Positions 51,699 through 60,426 of a DNA stretch of 64,000 nt are shown piece by piece. Origin of the DNA: Flagellimonas_B algarum (GTDB lineage Bacteria; Bacteroidota; Bacteroidia; Flavobacteriales; Flavobacteriaceae). Position 1 is the first letter of the stretch, and the number at the start of each line of letters is the position of its first letter. The notes beneath the pieces are model-generated. The model did no database searches. It was not told the origin of the DNA and saw only the letters and a program-made list of their open reading frames with translations. The stretch lies in contig NZ_JBEVTG010000002.1 in NCBI RefSeq assembly GCF_040513375.1, positions 124,001 through 188,000 of the forward strand. Reading direction: 5' to 3'. Both the position numbers and the translations under genes were made by a program.

Positions 51699-52477
51699 GA
51701 CCGCCCCATTTTTACGGCAATTTCTTTTAAAAACTTCGCGCAAACCATGGCGGTAACGCCATTAACATCCCGTTTCGGATTGTATTCTACGATGTCGGCA
51801 CCCAAAATGGGTACCGGTATTTGTTGAATGATATGCAACACCTCACGTGTGGTCAACCCACCCGGTTCATGATGTGATACGCCCGGTGCAAAGGCCGGAT
51901 CCAAAGCATCGATATCCAAAGAGAGGTAAATGGGCTGTTGGTAGTCAGGCATCTTGAAATCGGTCAAGTCCTTCATCTCAACAATCGCTACCCCAAAGGT
52001 GGCCGCGGCATCCCGCTGTTCGGCGCCTAGGGTGCGAATGCCTACCTGGGTCAGGTTTTTGGCCAAGCCTTCTTTCATAATATTGTAAAACGGACAAGCA
52101 TGGGAATACGGATCCCCTTCAAAATCGGCATAGAGGTCGCTATGGGCATCGATATGCAGGATCGAAGGAGGGCCATATTTCGCAGCGAAGGCCCTTAAAA
52201 TTGGATAGCTGATCGAATGATCGCCACCCAAGGTCAGCAAGGGCCGATCGGCTTCCAAATTTTTGGCGGTAATCTCGGTGATATCAAAATAGGAATCGAT
52301 CTCAAAATCCCCAGCATCTTCGAAATAGGTAGGGGGCACAAGCTCCCCGTTTTCGGCATAAAAATTCGCCGATGGCGATCGGTAGGCCTCGCGGATCAAG
52401 GGTGGGGCCGATGCGGGGCCTTGAAGGAAGGATGATTTTTCATCGTAAACGATTCCTTGGAGTGTGATTTTCGACAT
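51695..52477 (-). CDS. agmatinase/arginase-family ureohydrolase
   Basis: 260 aa. Two-manganese ligands are complete: GGDHSISYPI, DAHSDLYADF, and SLDIDALDPAFAPGVSHHEP. The family splits guanidino compounds to urea (agmatine, arginine, guanidinobutyrate) or formimidoylglutamate. The short N-terminus starting with MSKITLQGIVYDEKSSFLQG is typical of the agmatinase subgroup in Bacteroidota. No polyamine gene lies next to it, so substrate is not settled. It diverges from a small membrane protein gene; minus-strand TATCTTTA (52489 to 52482) is a possible -7 element. Confidence 0.88.
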   Translation of the reverse strand: MSKITLQGIVYDEKSSFLQGPASAPPLIREAYRSPSANFYAENGELVPPTYFEDAGDFEIDSYFDITEITAKNLEADRPLLTLGGDHSISYPILRAFAAKYGPPSILHIDAHSDLYADFEGDPYSHACPFYNIMKEGLAKNLTQVGIRTLGAEQRDAAATFGVAIVEMKDLTDFKMPDYQQPIYLSLDIDALDPAFAPGVSHHEPGGLTTREVLHIIQQIPVPILGADIVEYNPKRDVNGVTAMVCAKFLKEIAVKMGRS

Positions 52478-52495
52478 GGATTAAAGATACCGCAA

Positions 52496-52527
52496 TTTGT
52501 GTAACCAAGGGGAAGGCGGTATCTTGC
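52496..52527 (+). promoter_or_regulatory. promoter-like TTTG-N20-TATCTTGC before the 42-aa ORF
   Basis: TTTG (52496-52499) and TATCTTGC (52520-52527) have the right spacing, with two mismatches in the -7 box. The ATG follows after five bases, so a leaderless message would result. Confidence 0.4.
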
Positions 52528-52532
52528 CGCCC

Positions 52533-52661
52533 ATGGCGGAAACAGAACAAGAATACAAGGGTTTTTGGAAGAAATTAGGCTGTATCCTATCCGCCTTGGT
52601 CATGCTTTGCCTCTTGACCATCGTCTGTTTGGGCATCTATTTCTTCGTTAGTGGGCTTTAG
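52533..52661 (+). CDS. small single-helix membrane protein (42 aa)
   Basis: 42 aa. A charged N-terminus (MAETEQEYKGFWKKLG) precedes one helix (LSALVMLCLLTIVCLGIYFF) and a short end, VSGL. It has the charge pattern of an inner-membrane microprotein with the N-terminus in the cytoplasm. No family is recognised. It lies between the agmatinase-like and ychF genes in a slot that would otherwise be 244 bases without a gene, with a promoter-like sequence before it. Confidence 0.5.
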   Translation: MAETEQEYKGFWKKLGCILSALVMLCLLTIVCLGIYFFVSGL

Positions 52662-52695
52662 GCCGCATCCATCCAGATTAGTGAAAACTTCAACT

Positions 52696-52703
52696 TATAT
52701 TTG
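52696..52703 (+). promoter_or_regulatory. -7 element TATATTTG of ychF
   Basis: Exact match to TAnnTTTG, 18 bases before the ychF ATG. The -33 region has no clear TTTG. Confidence 0.5.
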
Positions 52704-52721
52704 CAGCCTCAAAACCTAAAG

Positions 52722-53816
52722 ATGAAAGCTGGAATTGTCGGTTTGCCCAATGTAGGAAAGTCTACTTTGTTCAATTGTTTGTCGAATGCCAAAGCCCAAA
52801 GTGCGAATTTCCCGTTTTGTACGATCGAACCCAATATCGGGGTGGTGAACGTGCCAGACAAGCGATTGGAGCAATTGGAATCCATGGTCGATCCAGAAAA
52901 GGTCATTCCTGCAACGGTTGAGATCGTCGATATCGCCGGTTTGGTGAAGGGGGCCAGCAAAGGGGAGGGGCTCGGCAACCAGTTCTTGGGCAACATTCGG
53001 GAGACCGATGCCATTTTGCATGTGTTGCGCTGTTTCGATAACGACAATGTCGTACACGTCGACGGTTCGGTGGATCCGATCCGTGATAAAGAGACCATCG
53101 ATATCGAATTGCAGTTGAAGGATTTGGAGAGTGTCGAGAAAAAACTGGATAAGGTCAAGCGAGCGGCCAAGACCGGCAATAAGGATGCCTTGAAGGAAGC
53201 CGAAGTTTTGGAACGGTTGAAAGACGGTTTGGAGCAAGGCCGTTCGGTACGTGCCATAACCGTTGAGGCCGAAGATTACCTGGCCTTCGTTAAACCCCTG
53301 CAGTTGATTACCGATAAGCCCGTCATGTATGTCTGTAATGTCGATGAAGCCGCTGCTGTTGAGGGCAATGCCTATGTCGAGGCGGTCAAAAAAGCCGTTG
53401 CCGATGAAAAGGCCGAAGTGCTGTTTTTAGCGGTAGGTACCGAAGCCGATATCGCCGAATTGGAATCCTTTGAGGAACGTCAATTGTTTTTGGAGGATAT
53501 GGGGCTTTCTGAACCCGGATCCTCAAAATTGATCCGAGGGGCGTATCGCCTGTTGGATTTGGAGACCTATTTCACCGCCGGCCCCAAAGAAGTCAGGGCA
53601 TGGACGGTCGGAATCGGATCTACGGCCCCTCAGGCCGCCGGGGTCATCCACACCGATTTTGAAAAAGGGTTCATTAGGGCAGAGGTCATTTCTTTTCAGG
53701 ATTATGTCGATCTAGGCAGTGAAGCCAAAGTCAAGGAAGCCGGTAAAATGCGTGTGGAAGGAAAAGAATATATCGTGCAAGATGGTGATATCATGCACTT
53801 TAGATTCAACGTATAG
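52722..53816 (+). CDS. ychF: redox-regulated ATPase YchF (OLA1 family)
   Basis: 364 aa, the standard length. G1 loop GLPNVGKSTLFNCLS, G3 DIAGLVKGASKGEGLGNQFL, the coiled-coil arm in the middle and the C-terminal TGS domain (AWTVGIGSTAPQAAGVIHTD, KGFIRAEVISFQDYVDLGSE) are all seen. YchF binds ribosomes, prefers ATP to GTP and acts as a negative regulator of the oxidative stress response in E. coli. ATG at MKAGIVGLPN follows the -7 element; codons upstream are in frame but without a good start. Monocistronic. Confidence 0.97.
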   Translation: MKAGIVGLPNVGKSTLFNCLSNAKAQSANFPFCTIEPNIGVVNVPDKRLEQLESMVDPEKVIPATVEIVDIAGLVKGASKGEGLGNQFLGNIRETDAILHVLRCFDNDNVVHVDGSVDPIRDKETIDIELQLKDLESVEKKLDKVKRAAKTGNKDALKEAEVLERLKDGLEQGRSVRAITVEAEDYLAFVKPLQLITDKPVMYVCNVDEAAAVEGNAYVEAVKKAVADEKAEVLFLAVGTEADIAELESFEERQLFLEDMGLSEPGSSKLIRGAYRLLDLETYFTAGPKEVRAWTVGIGSTAPQAAGVIHTDFEKGFIRAEVISFQDYVDLGSEAKVKEAGKMRVEGKEYIVQDGDIMHFRFNV

Positions 53817-53883
53817 CGGCTGGACCTTGTAACCCCTTTTTTCATGGGATAAAAAGTCAGTTGCATCACCTTACCTTAGGGGG

Positions 53884-54792
53884 ATGCAGAGGAAACCGAC
53901 CATTACGCCCCTTGCCATATTCATAGGGATATGGGGCGTGGTATTGTTCTCAACCAAAGCGGTACTGGTCAAACTCGCTTATCAATACGAAATCAATTCG
54001 TTGGAACTGCTTTTGTTCCGCATGCTGTTCGCCTTACCGGTATATGTCACCATCTTGGTCATCCTATCGAGAAAAAAGAACGGCCCGAAACCCGGGAAGG
54101 ACTTTCTTTGGATCTTCCTCTTTGGTTTTTTGGGGTATTATCTCGCGAGTTATTTTGATTTTTTGGGATTGAACTACATCAAGGCCGGTTTGGAACGGAT
54201 CATCCTCTTTATCTATCCGACCATTGTGGTCTTGCTTTCCTATCTCTTTTTTCGGGAAAAACTGAGCCGGAAACAGATCCTTGCCATTGTTATCACCTAT
54301 GTGGGCGTGGTCGTTACCTTCTGGAACGAACTCGGACTTTCAGGGCCCCAAACGTTGTGGGGTGGCTTTTTGGTATTCTTGAGTGCGGTGACCTATGCGT
54401 CCTATATCGTAGGCAGCGGTTGGCTCATCCCGAAATACGGGGTGCTCCGGTTTACCTGTTACGCCATGCTGGTCTCGACCGCTTGCGTCATCGTGCATTA
54501 TAGCCTGGTCGAAGATTGGAAGCTCTTTGATTTCCCACCTATCGTCTATGGCTATGGCATCGCCATGGCGTTGATTGCCACCATCATTCCCTCGTTTTTG
54601 GTTTCGGAGGCGATCAAACGGATGGGCGCCTCCAATTTTTCGATTCTGGGAAGCTTAGGGCCGGTCTCTACGATCATCTTGGCCTATTTCTTTTTGGACG
54701 AAACGATGACCCTTACCCAATTGTTGGGCATGCTGATCGTTATCGGCGGGGTCACATTTCTGGCCATACGCAAAAAGCCAAAAGCTGGATAG
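53884..54792 (+). CDS. EamA/DMT-family transporter
   Basis: 302 aa with ten membrane helices in two EamA repeats (AIFIGIWGVVLFSTKAVLVK at the start; WGGFLVFLSAVTYASYIVGS in the second half). Family members carry metabolites out of or into the cell; the substrate cannot be told from sequence. TACCTTAG (53872-53879), seen also before two other genes in this window, ends four bases before the ATG, so the mRNA may be leaderless. It stands alone between ychF and parE. Confidence 0.9.
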   Translation: MQRKPTITPLAIFIGIWGVVLFSTKAVLVKLAYQYEINSLELLLFRMLFALPVYVTILVILSRKKNGPKPGKDFLWIFLFGFLGYYLASYFDFLGLNYIKAGLERIILFIYPTIVVLLSYLFFREKLSRKQILAIVITYVGVVVTFWNELGLSGPQTLWGGFLVFLSAVTYASYIVGSGWLIPKYGVLRFTCYAMLVSTACVIVHYSLVEDWKLFDFPPIVYGYGIAMALIATIIPSFLVSEAIKRMGASNFSILGSLGPVSTIILAYFFLDETMTLTQLLGMLIVIGGVTFLAIRKKPKAG

Positions 54793-54845
54793 CGGCTATC
54801 AACAATGCCGACCCGATATTGTTGATTACTTTCCGCTGACGTCAT

Positions 54846-54875
54846 TTTGAATTTTGGCCCGAAACTTTATATTAG
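54846..54875 (+). promoter_or_regulatory. promoter TTTG-N18-TATATTAG of parE
   Basis: TTTG at 54846-54849 and TATATTAG at 54868-54875 (one mismatch from TAnnTTTG) with 18 bases between. The parE ATG follows 20 bases later, which supports the chosen start. Confidence 0.5.
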
Positions 54876-54895
54876 ACGGCATTATCCCTTTTTTA

Positions 54896-56740
54896 ATGGC
54901 ACAAACGCAATATACCGAAGACAATATCCGCTCGCTCGATTGGAAAGAACACATCCGAATGCGTCCTGGAATGTATATCGGAAAGTTGGGGGATGGCTCT
55001 TCGGCCGATGACGGGATCTACATCTTGCTCAAAGAAGTGCTCGACAACTGTATCGATGAATTCGTCATGGGGGCCGGTAAGACCATTGAGATCACCATTA
55101 AGGAGAACGAGGTCAAAGTGCGCGATTATGGTCGCGGTATTCCGCTCGGGAAGGTCGTCGATGTGGTTTCTAAAATGAATACCGGGGGCAAGTACGATAC
55201 TCGGGCCTTTAAGAAGTCGGTCGGACTGAACGGGGTAGGGACCAAGGCGGTGAACGCGCTGTCTACCTACTTCAAGGTCGAATCGACCCGTGACGGTCAG
55301 TCTAAAATGGCCGAATTCAGTACCGGTAACCTGGTCAACGAGGCCCAAAGCGAATCCTCGAAACGCCGGGGTACCTTGGTAAGCTTTATCCCAGACGAGA
55401 GCATTTTCAAAAAATACAAGTACCGCAGCGAGTATGTCGAGCGGATGCTGAAGAACTACGTCTACCTCAATCCGGGCTTGACCATCGTCTTCAACGGGGA
55501 AAAATACCACTCCCAAAACGGTTTGAAAGACCTGCTTGAAGATACCAATAGCCAAGAGGATTTTTTATACCCGATCATCCACCTTAAGGGCAATGACATT
55601 GAGGTGGCCATGACCCACAGCCGCACCCAATACAGTGAAGAATACCATTCCTTCGTCAATGGGCAGCATACCACCCAAGGCGGTACCCACCAAGCGGCCT
55701 TTCGCGAAGCCATCGTAAAAACGGTGCGCGATTTCTATGGCAAGAACTACGATGCCTCCGATGTGCGTAAATCGATCATTTCGGCCATTTCGATCAAAGT
55801 GATGGAGCCGGTCTTTGAAAGTCAGACCAAGACGAAATTGGGATCCACCGATATGGGGGGCGGATTGCCCACCGTGCGGACCTATATCAATGATTTCGTT
55901 GGTCGGTATCTCGACAATTATCTCCATAAGAATCCGGAAACCGCACAGGCCATTCAGCGCAAGATCGTGCAGGCCGAAAAAGAACGGAAAGAACTTTCGG
56001 GCATTCGCAAGCTGGCCCGTGAACGGGCGAAAAAGGCCAGTTTACACAACAAGAAATTGCGGGATTGCCGGGCACATCTCGGCGATATGAAAAACGATAG
56101 GCGGTTAGAGACCACCTTGTTTATTACCGAGGGGGACTCCGCTTCGGGATCCATCACCAAATCACGGGATGTCAACACCCAAGCCGTGTTCAGTCTACGC
56201 GGAAAGCCGTTGAACTCCTACGGCATGAGCAAAAAGATCGTATACGAAAACGAAGAGTTCAATTTGTTGCAGGCCGCTTTGAATATCGAGGATTCCTTGG
56301 AAGATCTGCGCTATAACAACATCGTGATCGCTACGGATGCCGATGTCGATGGCATGCACATCAGGTTGCTGTTGATTACCTTCTTCCTACAGTTCTTTCC
56401 AGAATTGATCAAGGAGAACCATTTGTATATTTTACAGACCCCTTTGTTCCGCGTGCGCAATAAGAAGGAAACCATCTACTGTTACAGCGAAGAGGAGAAA
56501 AGGAACGCCATCCAAAAATTGACCGGCAAACCCGAGATTACCCGCTTCAAAGGATTGGGGGAAATTTCCCCTGATGAGTTCCGTCACTTCATCGGTGACG
56601 ATATCCGTCTCGAACCAGTGATGCTCGACAAGGCGATGTCCATTGATCAATTGCTGAAGTTCTACATGGGGAAGAACACGCCGGATCGTCAAGAATTTAT
56701 TATCAAAAACCTTAAAGTAGAACTTGATTTAGTTGAATAA
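54896..56740 (+). CDS. parE: DNA topoisomerase IV subunit B
   Basis: 614 aa. GHKL ATPase motifs: KEVLDNCIDEFVMG (Asn), VRDYGRGIPLGKV, and VGLNGVGTKAVNALS. The transducer domain follows, then the TOPRIM domain with ITEGDSASGSITKSR and IVIATDADVDGMHIR (DxD metal site). The lack of the E. coli GyrB insertion and pairing with parC/gyrA-like gene 34 bases downstream mark it as ParE. Together with ParC it unlinks daughter chromosomes. Start MAQTQYTEDNIR chosen from the promoter and family alignment. Confidence 0.96.
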   Translation: MAQTQYTEDNIRSLDWKEHIRMRPGMYIGKLGDGSSADDGIYILLKEVLDNCIDEFVMGAGKTIEITIKENEVKVRDYGRGIPLGKVVDVVSKMNTGGKYDTRAFKKSVGLNGVGTKAVNALSTYFKVESTRDGQSKMAEFSTGNLVNEAQSESSKRRGTLVSFIPDESIFKKYKYRSEYVERMLKNYVYLNPGLTIVFNGEKYHSQNGLKDLLEDTNSQEDFLYPIIHLKGNDIEVAMTHSRTQYSEEYHSFVNGQHTTQGGTHQAAFREAIVKTVRDFYGKNYDASDVRKSIISAISIKVMEPVFESQTKTKLGSTDMGGGLPTVRTYINDFVGRYLDNYLHKNPETAQAIQRKIVQAEKERKELSGIRKLARERAKKASLHNKKLRDCRAHLGDMKNDRRLETTLFITEGDSASGSITKSRDVNTQAVFSLRGKPLNSYGMSKKIVYENEEFNLLQAALNIEDSLEDLRYNNIVIATDADVDGMHIRLLLITFFLQFFPELIKENHLYILQTPLFRVRNKKETIYCYSEEEKRNAIQKLTGKPEITRFKGLGEISPDEFRHFIGDDIRLEPVMLDKAMSIDQLLKFYMGKNTPDRQEFIIKNLKVELDLVE

Positions 56741-56774
56741 AACCAACTATAAACCAATAGCATACCAATAGTTC

Positions 56775-59402
56775 ATGAGTGAAAACGGAGAATTGGAAAA
56801 CGTGTTTCCAAATGAAGGGGAAAATTCTGGAGAGGCACTGACCCGGGTAACGGGCATGTACAAGGATTGGTTTCTAGATTACGCTTCTTATGTAATATTG
56901 GAGCGAGCGGTACCGGCCATCGAAGATGGGTTCAAACCGGTACAGCGACGTATCATGCATGCCCTCAAGGAACTTGATGATGGGCGTTACAACAAGGTGG
57001 CCAATGTCGTAGGGCATACCATGCAGTACCACCCACACGGTGATGCCAGTATCGCCGATGCCATGGTGCAGATCGGTCAAAAAGACCTTTTGATCGATAC
57101 CCAAGGAAACTGGGGCAACATTTTGACCGGTGATAGTGCGGCGGCCTCTCGATATATCGAAGCACGGCTTTCGAAGTTCGCCTTGGATGTCGTTTTTAGT
57201 CCGAAAATCACCGAATGGCAACTGTCTTATGATGGGCGAAAGAAAGAACCCGTAAACCTTCCGGTCAAATTTCCGCTGCTATTGGCCCAAGGGGCCGAGG
57301 GGATCGCCGTGGGGCTTTCGACCAAGGTCCTTCCCCATAATTTCAACGAACTCATCGATGCGTCGATCAAACACCTTCGCGGCAAACGTTTTTCATTATT
57401 CCCCGATTTTCCGACTTCGGGCATCATCGATGTGACCAATTACAACGATGGGATGCGGGGTGGTAAGGTACGGGTACGCGCCCGTATCGAGCCTTTGAAC
57501 AAGAACACCTTGGTGATCAAGGAAATCCCGTTCGGCACCAACACTTCTTCGTTGATCGATTCGATTTTGAAAGCCAATGACAAAGGAAAGATCAAGATCA
57601 AAAAAATCGAAGACAATACGGCGGCGGAGGTCGAGATCTTAGTGCATTTACCTTCGGGCATATCGCCTGACAAGACCATCGATGCGCTCTACGCCTTTAC
57701 CTCCTGTGAATCCTCCATTTCACCCCTAGGCTGTATCATCGAAGACAACAAGCCCATTTTCATTGGCATGTCGGAGATGTTGAAACGCTCGACCGACAAT
57801 ACGGTTGAATTGCTGAAGGCCGAATTGGAAATCCAGTTGAATGAACTGGAAGAGCAGTGGCATTTCGCCTCTTTGGAGCGGATCTTTATTGAGAATAGGA
57901 TCTATCGTGATATCGAAGAAGAGGAAACCTGGGAGGGCGTCATCGCTGCTATCGACAAGGGGTTAAAACCGCATACGAAACACTTGCGCAGGGCGGTGAC
58001 CGAAGAAGATATTACCCGTTTGACCGAAATCCGGATCAAGCGGATCTCGAAATTCGATCTCGATAAGGCCAAGCAACAGATCGAAAATCTCGAAGAGCGC
58101 ATTGAGGAAACCAAACACCACTTGGCAAACTTGGTCGATTTCGCTATTGATTATTTTAAAAACCTGAAAACCAAATACGGCAAAGATCGCGGCCGTAAAT
58201 CGGAAATCAAGATCTTTGATACCATTGAAGCGGCCAAAGTCGTGGTGCGCAATACCAAACTGTATGTCAATCGGGAAGAAGGGTTTGTCGGTACCGCATT
58301 GCGCAAAGACGAATACGTTACTGACTGCAGCGATATCGATGACATCATCGTGTTCACCAAAAAAGGGGAGATGATGGTCACCAAGGTCGACAGCAAGACC
58401 TTTATCGCCAAGAACATTATACACGTAGCCGTTTTCAAGAAAAAGGACAAACGCACGACCTACAACATGATCTATAAAGATGGCCGTGGTGGGCCCAGTT
58501 ATATCAAACGGTTCAACGTGACCTCGATCACTCGCGACAAATTGTACCCTTTGACCAGTGGCAAAGCGAGTTCGGATGTATTGTACTTCACCGCCAACCC
58601 AAACGGTGAGGCCGAAGTGGTCACCGTACTCTTGCGACAATCGGGTAGCATCAAAAAGCTCAAATGGGATATCGATTTCGCCGATGTCTTGATCAAAGGC
58701 CGTGCCTCGAAAGGAAATATCGTTACGAAATACCCGGTCAAAAGGATCGAGTTGAAAGAAAAGGGATTATCGACACTGAAGCCCAGGAAAATCTGGTTCG
58801 ATGATGTGGTGCAACGCTTGAACGTTGATGAAAGAGGGGAGTTGTTGGGCGAATTCAGGGCAGAAGACCAGTTACTGGTAGTCAACCAAAAAGGATTCGT
58901 AAAGACCATTGTACCCGATCTGAACGCTCGTTTTGATGACGATATGATCGTTTTGGAGAAGTGGAAACCCAATAAACCCATTTCGGTCATTTACTATGAG
59001 GGGGAGAAGGAGCGTTATTACATCAAGCGCTTCTTGATCGAACAGCCTAATCGTGAAGAACTTGTTATTTCGGAGCATAGCAAATCACAATTGGAGTTGG
59101 TCAGTACCGAATGGCGGCCCGTTGTCGAGATCGTCTATGCCAAGCCTAGGGGCAAAGAGGCAAAACCGAACCAAGAAGTCGATATCGAGGCCTTCATTTC
59201 AGTCAAGGGCATCAAAGCGCTCGGAAACCAATTGACGGCATTGAAAGTCAAAAATGTGAATGCCTTGGAGGGATTGCCCTATGAGGAACCTAAATCACAG
59301 GCAGCCAATGAGATCGAGGTCGTGGATGAAGAGCCTATAACGAATACTGATGCCGATATAAAAAATAAGGATGCGGGAACAGATCAAACAACTTTGTTTT
59401 AG
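56775..59402 (+). CDS. parC: DNA topoisomerase IV subunit A
   Basis: 875 aa. The breakage-reunion domain is intact, with catalytic Tyr127 in SAAASRYIEARLSKFA and the quinolone pocket YHPHGDASIADAMVQ; at the position of E. coli ParC Ser80 there is Ala91, and Asp95 at that of Glu84. The tower and coiled coil (DKAKQQIENLEERIEETKHH) and a C-terminal beta-pinwheel part follow, ending in an acidic tail. The tail beyond the pinwheel is degenerate compared to GyrA. It cuts and passes DNA to decatenate chromosomes. Cotranscribed with parE. Confidence 0.95.
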   Translation: MSENGELENVFPNEGENSGEALTRVTGMYKDWFLDYASYVILERAVPAIEDGFKPVQRRIMHALKELDDGRYNKVANVVGHTMQYHPHGDASIADAMVQIGQKDLLIDTQGNWGNILTGDSAAASRYIEARLSKFALDVVFSPKITEWQLSYDGRKKEPVNLPVKFPLLLAQGAEGIAVGLSTKVLPHNFNELIDASIKHLRGKRFSLFPDFPTSGIIDVTNYNDGMRGGKVRVRARIEPLNKNTLVIKEIPFGTNTSSLIDSILKANDKGKIKIKKIEDNTAAEVEILVHLPSGISPDKTIDALYAFTSCESSISPLGCIIEDNKPIFIGMSEMLKRSTDNTVELLKAELEIQLNELEEQWHFASLERIFIENRIYRDIEEEETWEGVIAAIDKGLKPHTKHLRRAVTEEDITRLTEIRIKRISKFDLDKAKQQIENLEERIEETKHHLANLVDFAIDYFKNLKTKYGKDRGRKSEIKIFDTIEAAKVVVRNTKLYVNREEGFVGTALRKDEYVTDCSDIDDIIVFTKKGEMMVTKVDSKTFIAKNIIHVAVFKKKDKRTTYNMIYKDGRGGPSYIKRFNVTSITRDKLYPLTSGKASSDVLYFTANPNGEAEVVTVLLRQSGSIKKLKWDIDFADVLIKGRASKGNIVTKYPVKRIELKEKGLSTLKPRKIWFDDVVQRLNVDERGELLGEFRAEDQLLVVNQKGFVKTIVPDLNARFDDDMIVLEKWKPNKPISVIYYEGEKERYYIKRFLIEQPNREELVISEHSKSQLELVSTEWRPVVEIVYAKPRGKEAKPNQEVDIEAFISVKGIKALGNQLTALKVKNVNALEGLPYEEPKSQAANEIEVVDEEPITNTDADIKNKDAGTDQTTLF

Positions 59403-59469
59403 TGGTTTTTTCTAGCTATTTTACGCGCTGTGCAGCGTCTCAATCGTAACGCTGACTTGATACAACTAT

Positions 59470-60426
59470 ATGGATTTTACCAACCCCCTGGTTTACGGAG
59501 TACCCGTTTTTATTGCCTTTATCCTATTTGAGTTAACATACAGCAAGACCCATGGCGACCACGATCTTTACGATTGGAAGGATTTGGCCGCCAGCGGATT
59601 CATGGGTGTCGGCTCTGCGATTTTGGGTCCTTTGTTTAAGGTGATCTTCGCTATCGTTCTTTTTAAGTTCGTTTATGCGACCTGCAATCCCATCGTCGAT
59701 GGGGTGCGCACCAACCTCTTGGGATACGAGTCTTTTGGCTACGCATGGTATGTGTGGCTGTTGTGTCAATTGGCCGATGATTTCACCTACTATTGGTTCC
59801 ATAGGGCCAACCACGAAATCCGGATTTTATGGGCCGCACACATCGTGCACCATTCTTCGGACAACTTCAATTTGGGAACCGCGGTACGTAATGGTTGGTT
59901 CACGATCCTCTACAAGCCATTGTTCTACATGTGGATGCCGGCCATCGGTTTTCCACCAGAAATGGTCGTGGTCTGTTTAGGCATCGAGGCCCTATGGCAG
60001 TTTCAGTTGCATTCGGTTTATGTTCCAAAACTGGGCTTTCTTGAAAAAATCTTCAACACCCACACCATGCATCAGGTGCACCACGCCCAAAACGTGGAGT
60101 ATTTGGATAAAAACCATGGCGGTTTCCTGAATATTTTCGACAAACTTTTCGGTACGTGGAAAGAACTCGATGACGATATCGACGTAAAGTACGGGGTCAT
60201 CCATAGCCCCAACTCCTACAACCCCATGGTCATCTTGACCCACGAGTTCAAGGATATATGGAACGACACCAAAAAGTCAAAGAAGCTCAGTGACAAGCTC
60301 ATGTACATCTTCGGACCTCCGGGTTGGAGCCATGACGGCAGCACCTTGACCGTAAAACAACAACAGCGCTTGTTCGAAGCACAGAAGGCAGCGAATCCGG
60401 AGTTGGTCTATCAACGCCCGAATTAA
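59470..60426 (+). CDS. sterol desaturase/fatty acid hydroxylase family membrane protein
   Basis: 318 aa with several membrane helices in the first 170 residues. The di-iron His boxes are complete: WFHRANHE (HxxxH), HIVHHSSDNFN (HxxHH) and HTMHQVHHAQN (HxxHH). The family oxygenates or desaturates lipids; in Bacteroidota candidates are carotenoid-, ornithine lipid- or sphingolipid-like substrates, none settled here. It follows parC by 67 bases and may have its own promoter. Converges with terC, sharing TTAA at the stop codons. Confidence 0.9.
   Translation: MDFTNPLVYGVPVFIAFILFELTYSKTHGDHDLYDWKDLAASGFMGVGSAILGPLFKVIFAIVLFKFVYATCNPIVDGVRTNLLGYESFGYAWYVWLLCQLADDFTYYWFHRANHEIRILWAAHIVHHSSDNFNLGTAVRNGWFTILYKPLFYMWMPAIGFPPEMVVVCLGIEALWQFQLHSVYVPKLGFLEKIFNTHTMHQVHHAQNVEYLDKNHGGFLNIFDKLFGTWKELDDDIDVKYGVIHSPNSYNPMVILTHEFKDIWNDTKKSKKLSDKLMYIFGPPGWSHDGSTLTVKQQQRLFEAQKAANPELVYQRPN

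Noticed and set aside
54893..55555. 220-codon minus-strand frame opposite parE, and a 225-codon one opposite parC (57963-58640)
   Set aside because: Both lie wholly in firm topoisomerase coding sequence and have His/Phe/Asp-rich composition of antisense translation.
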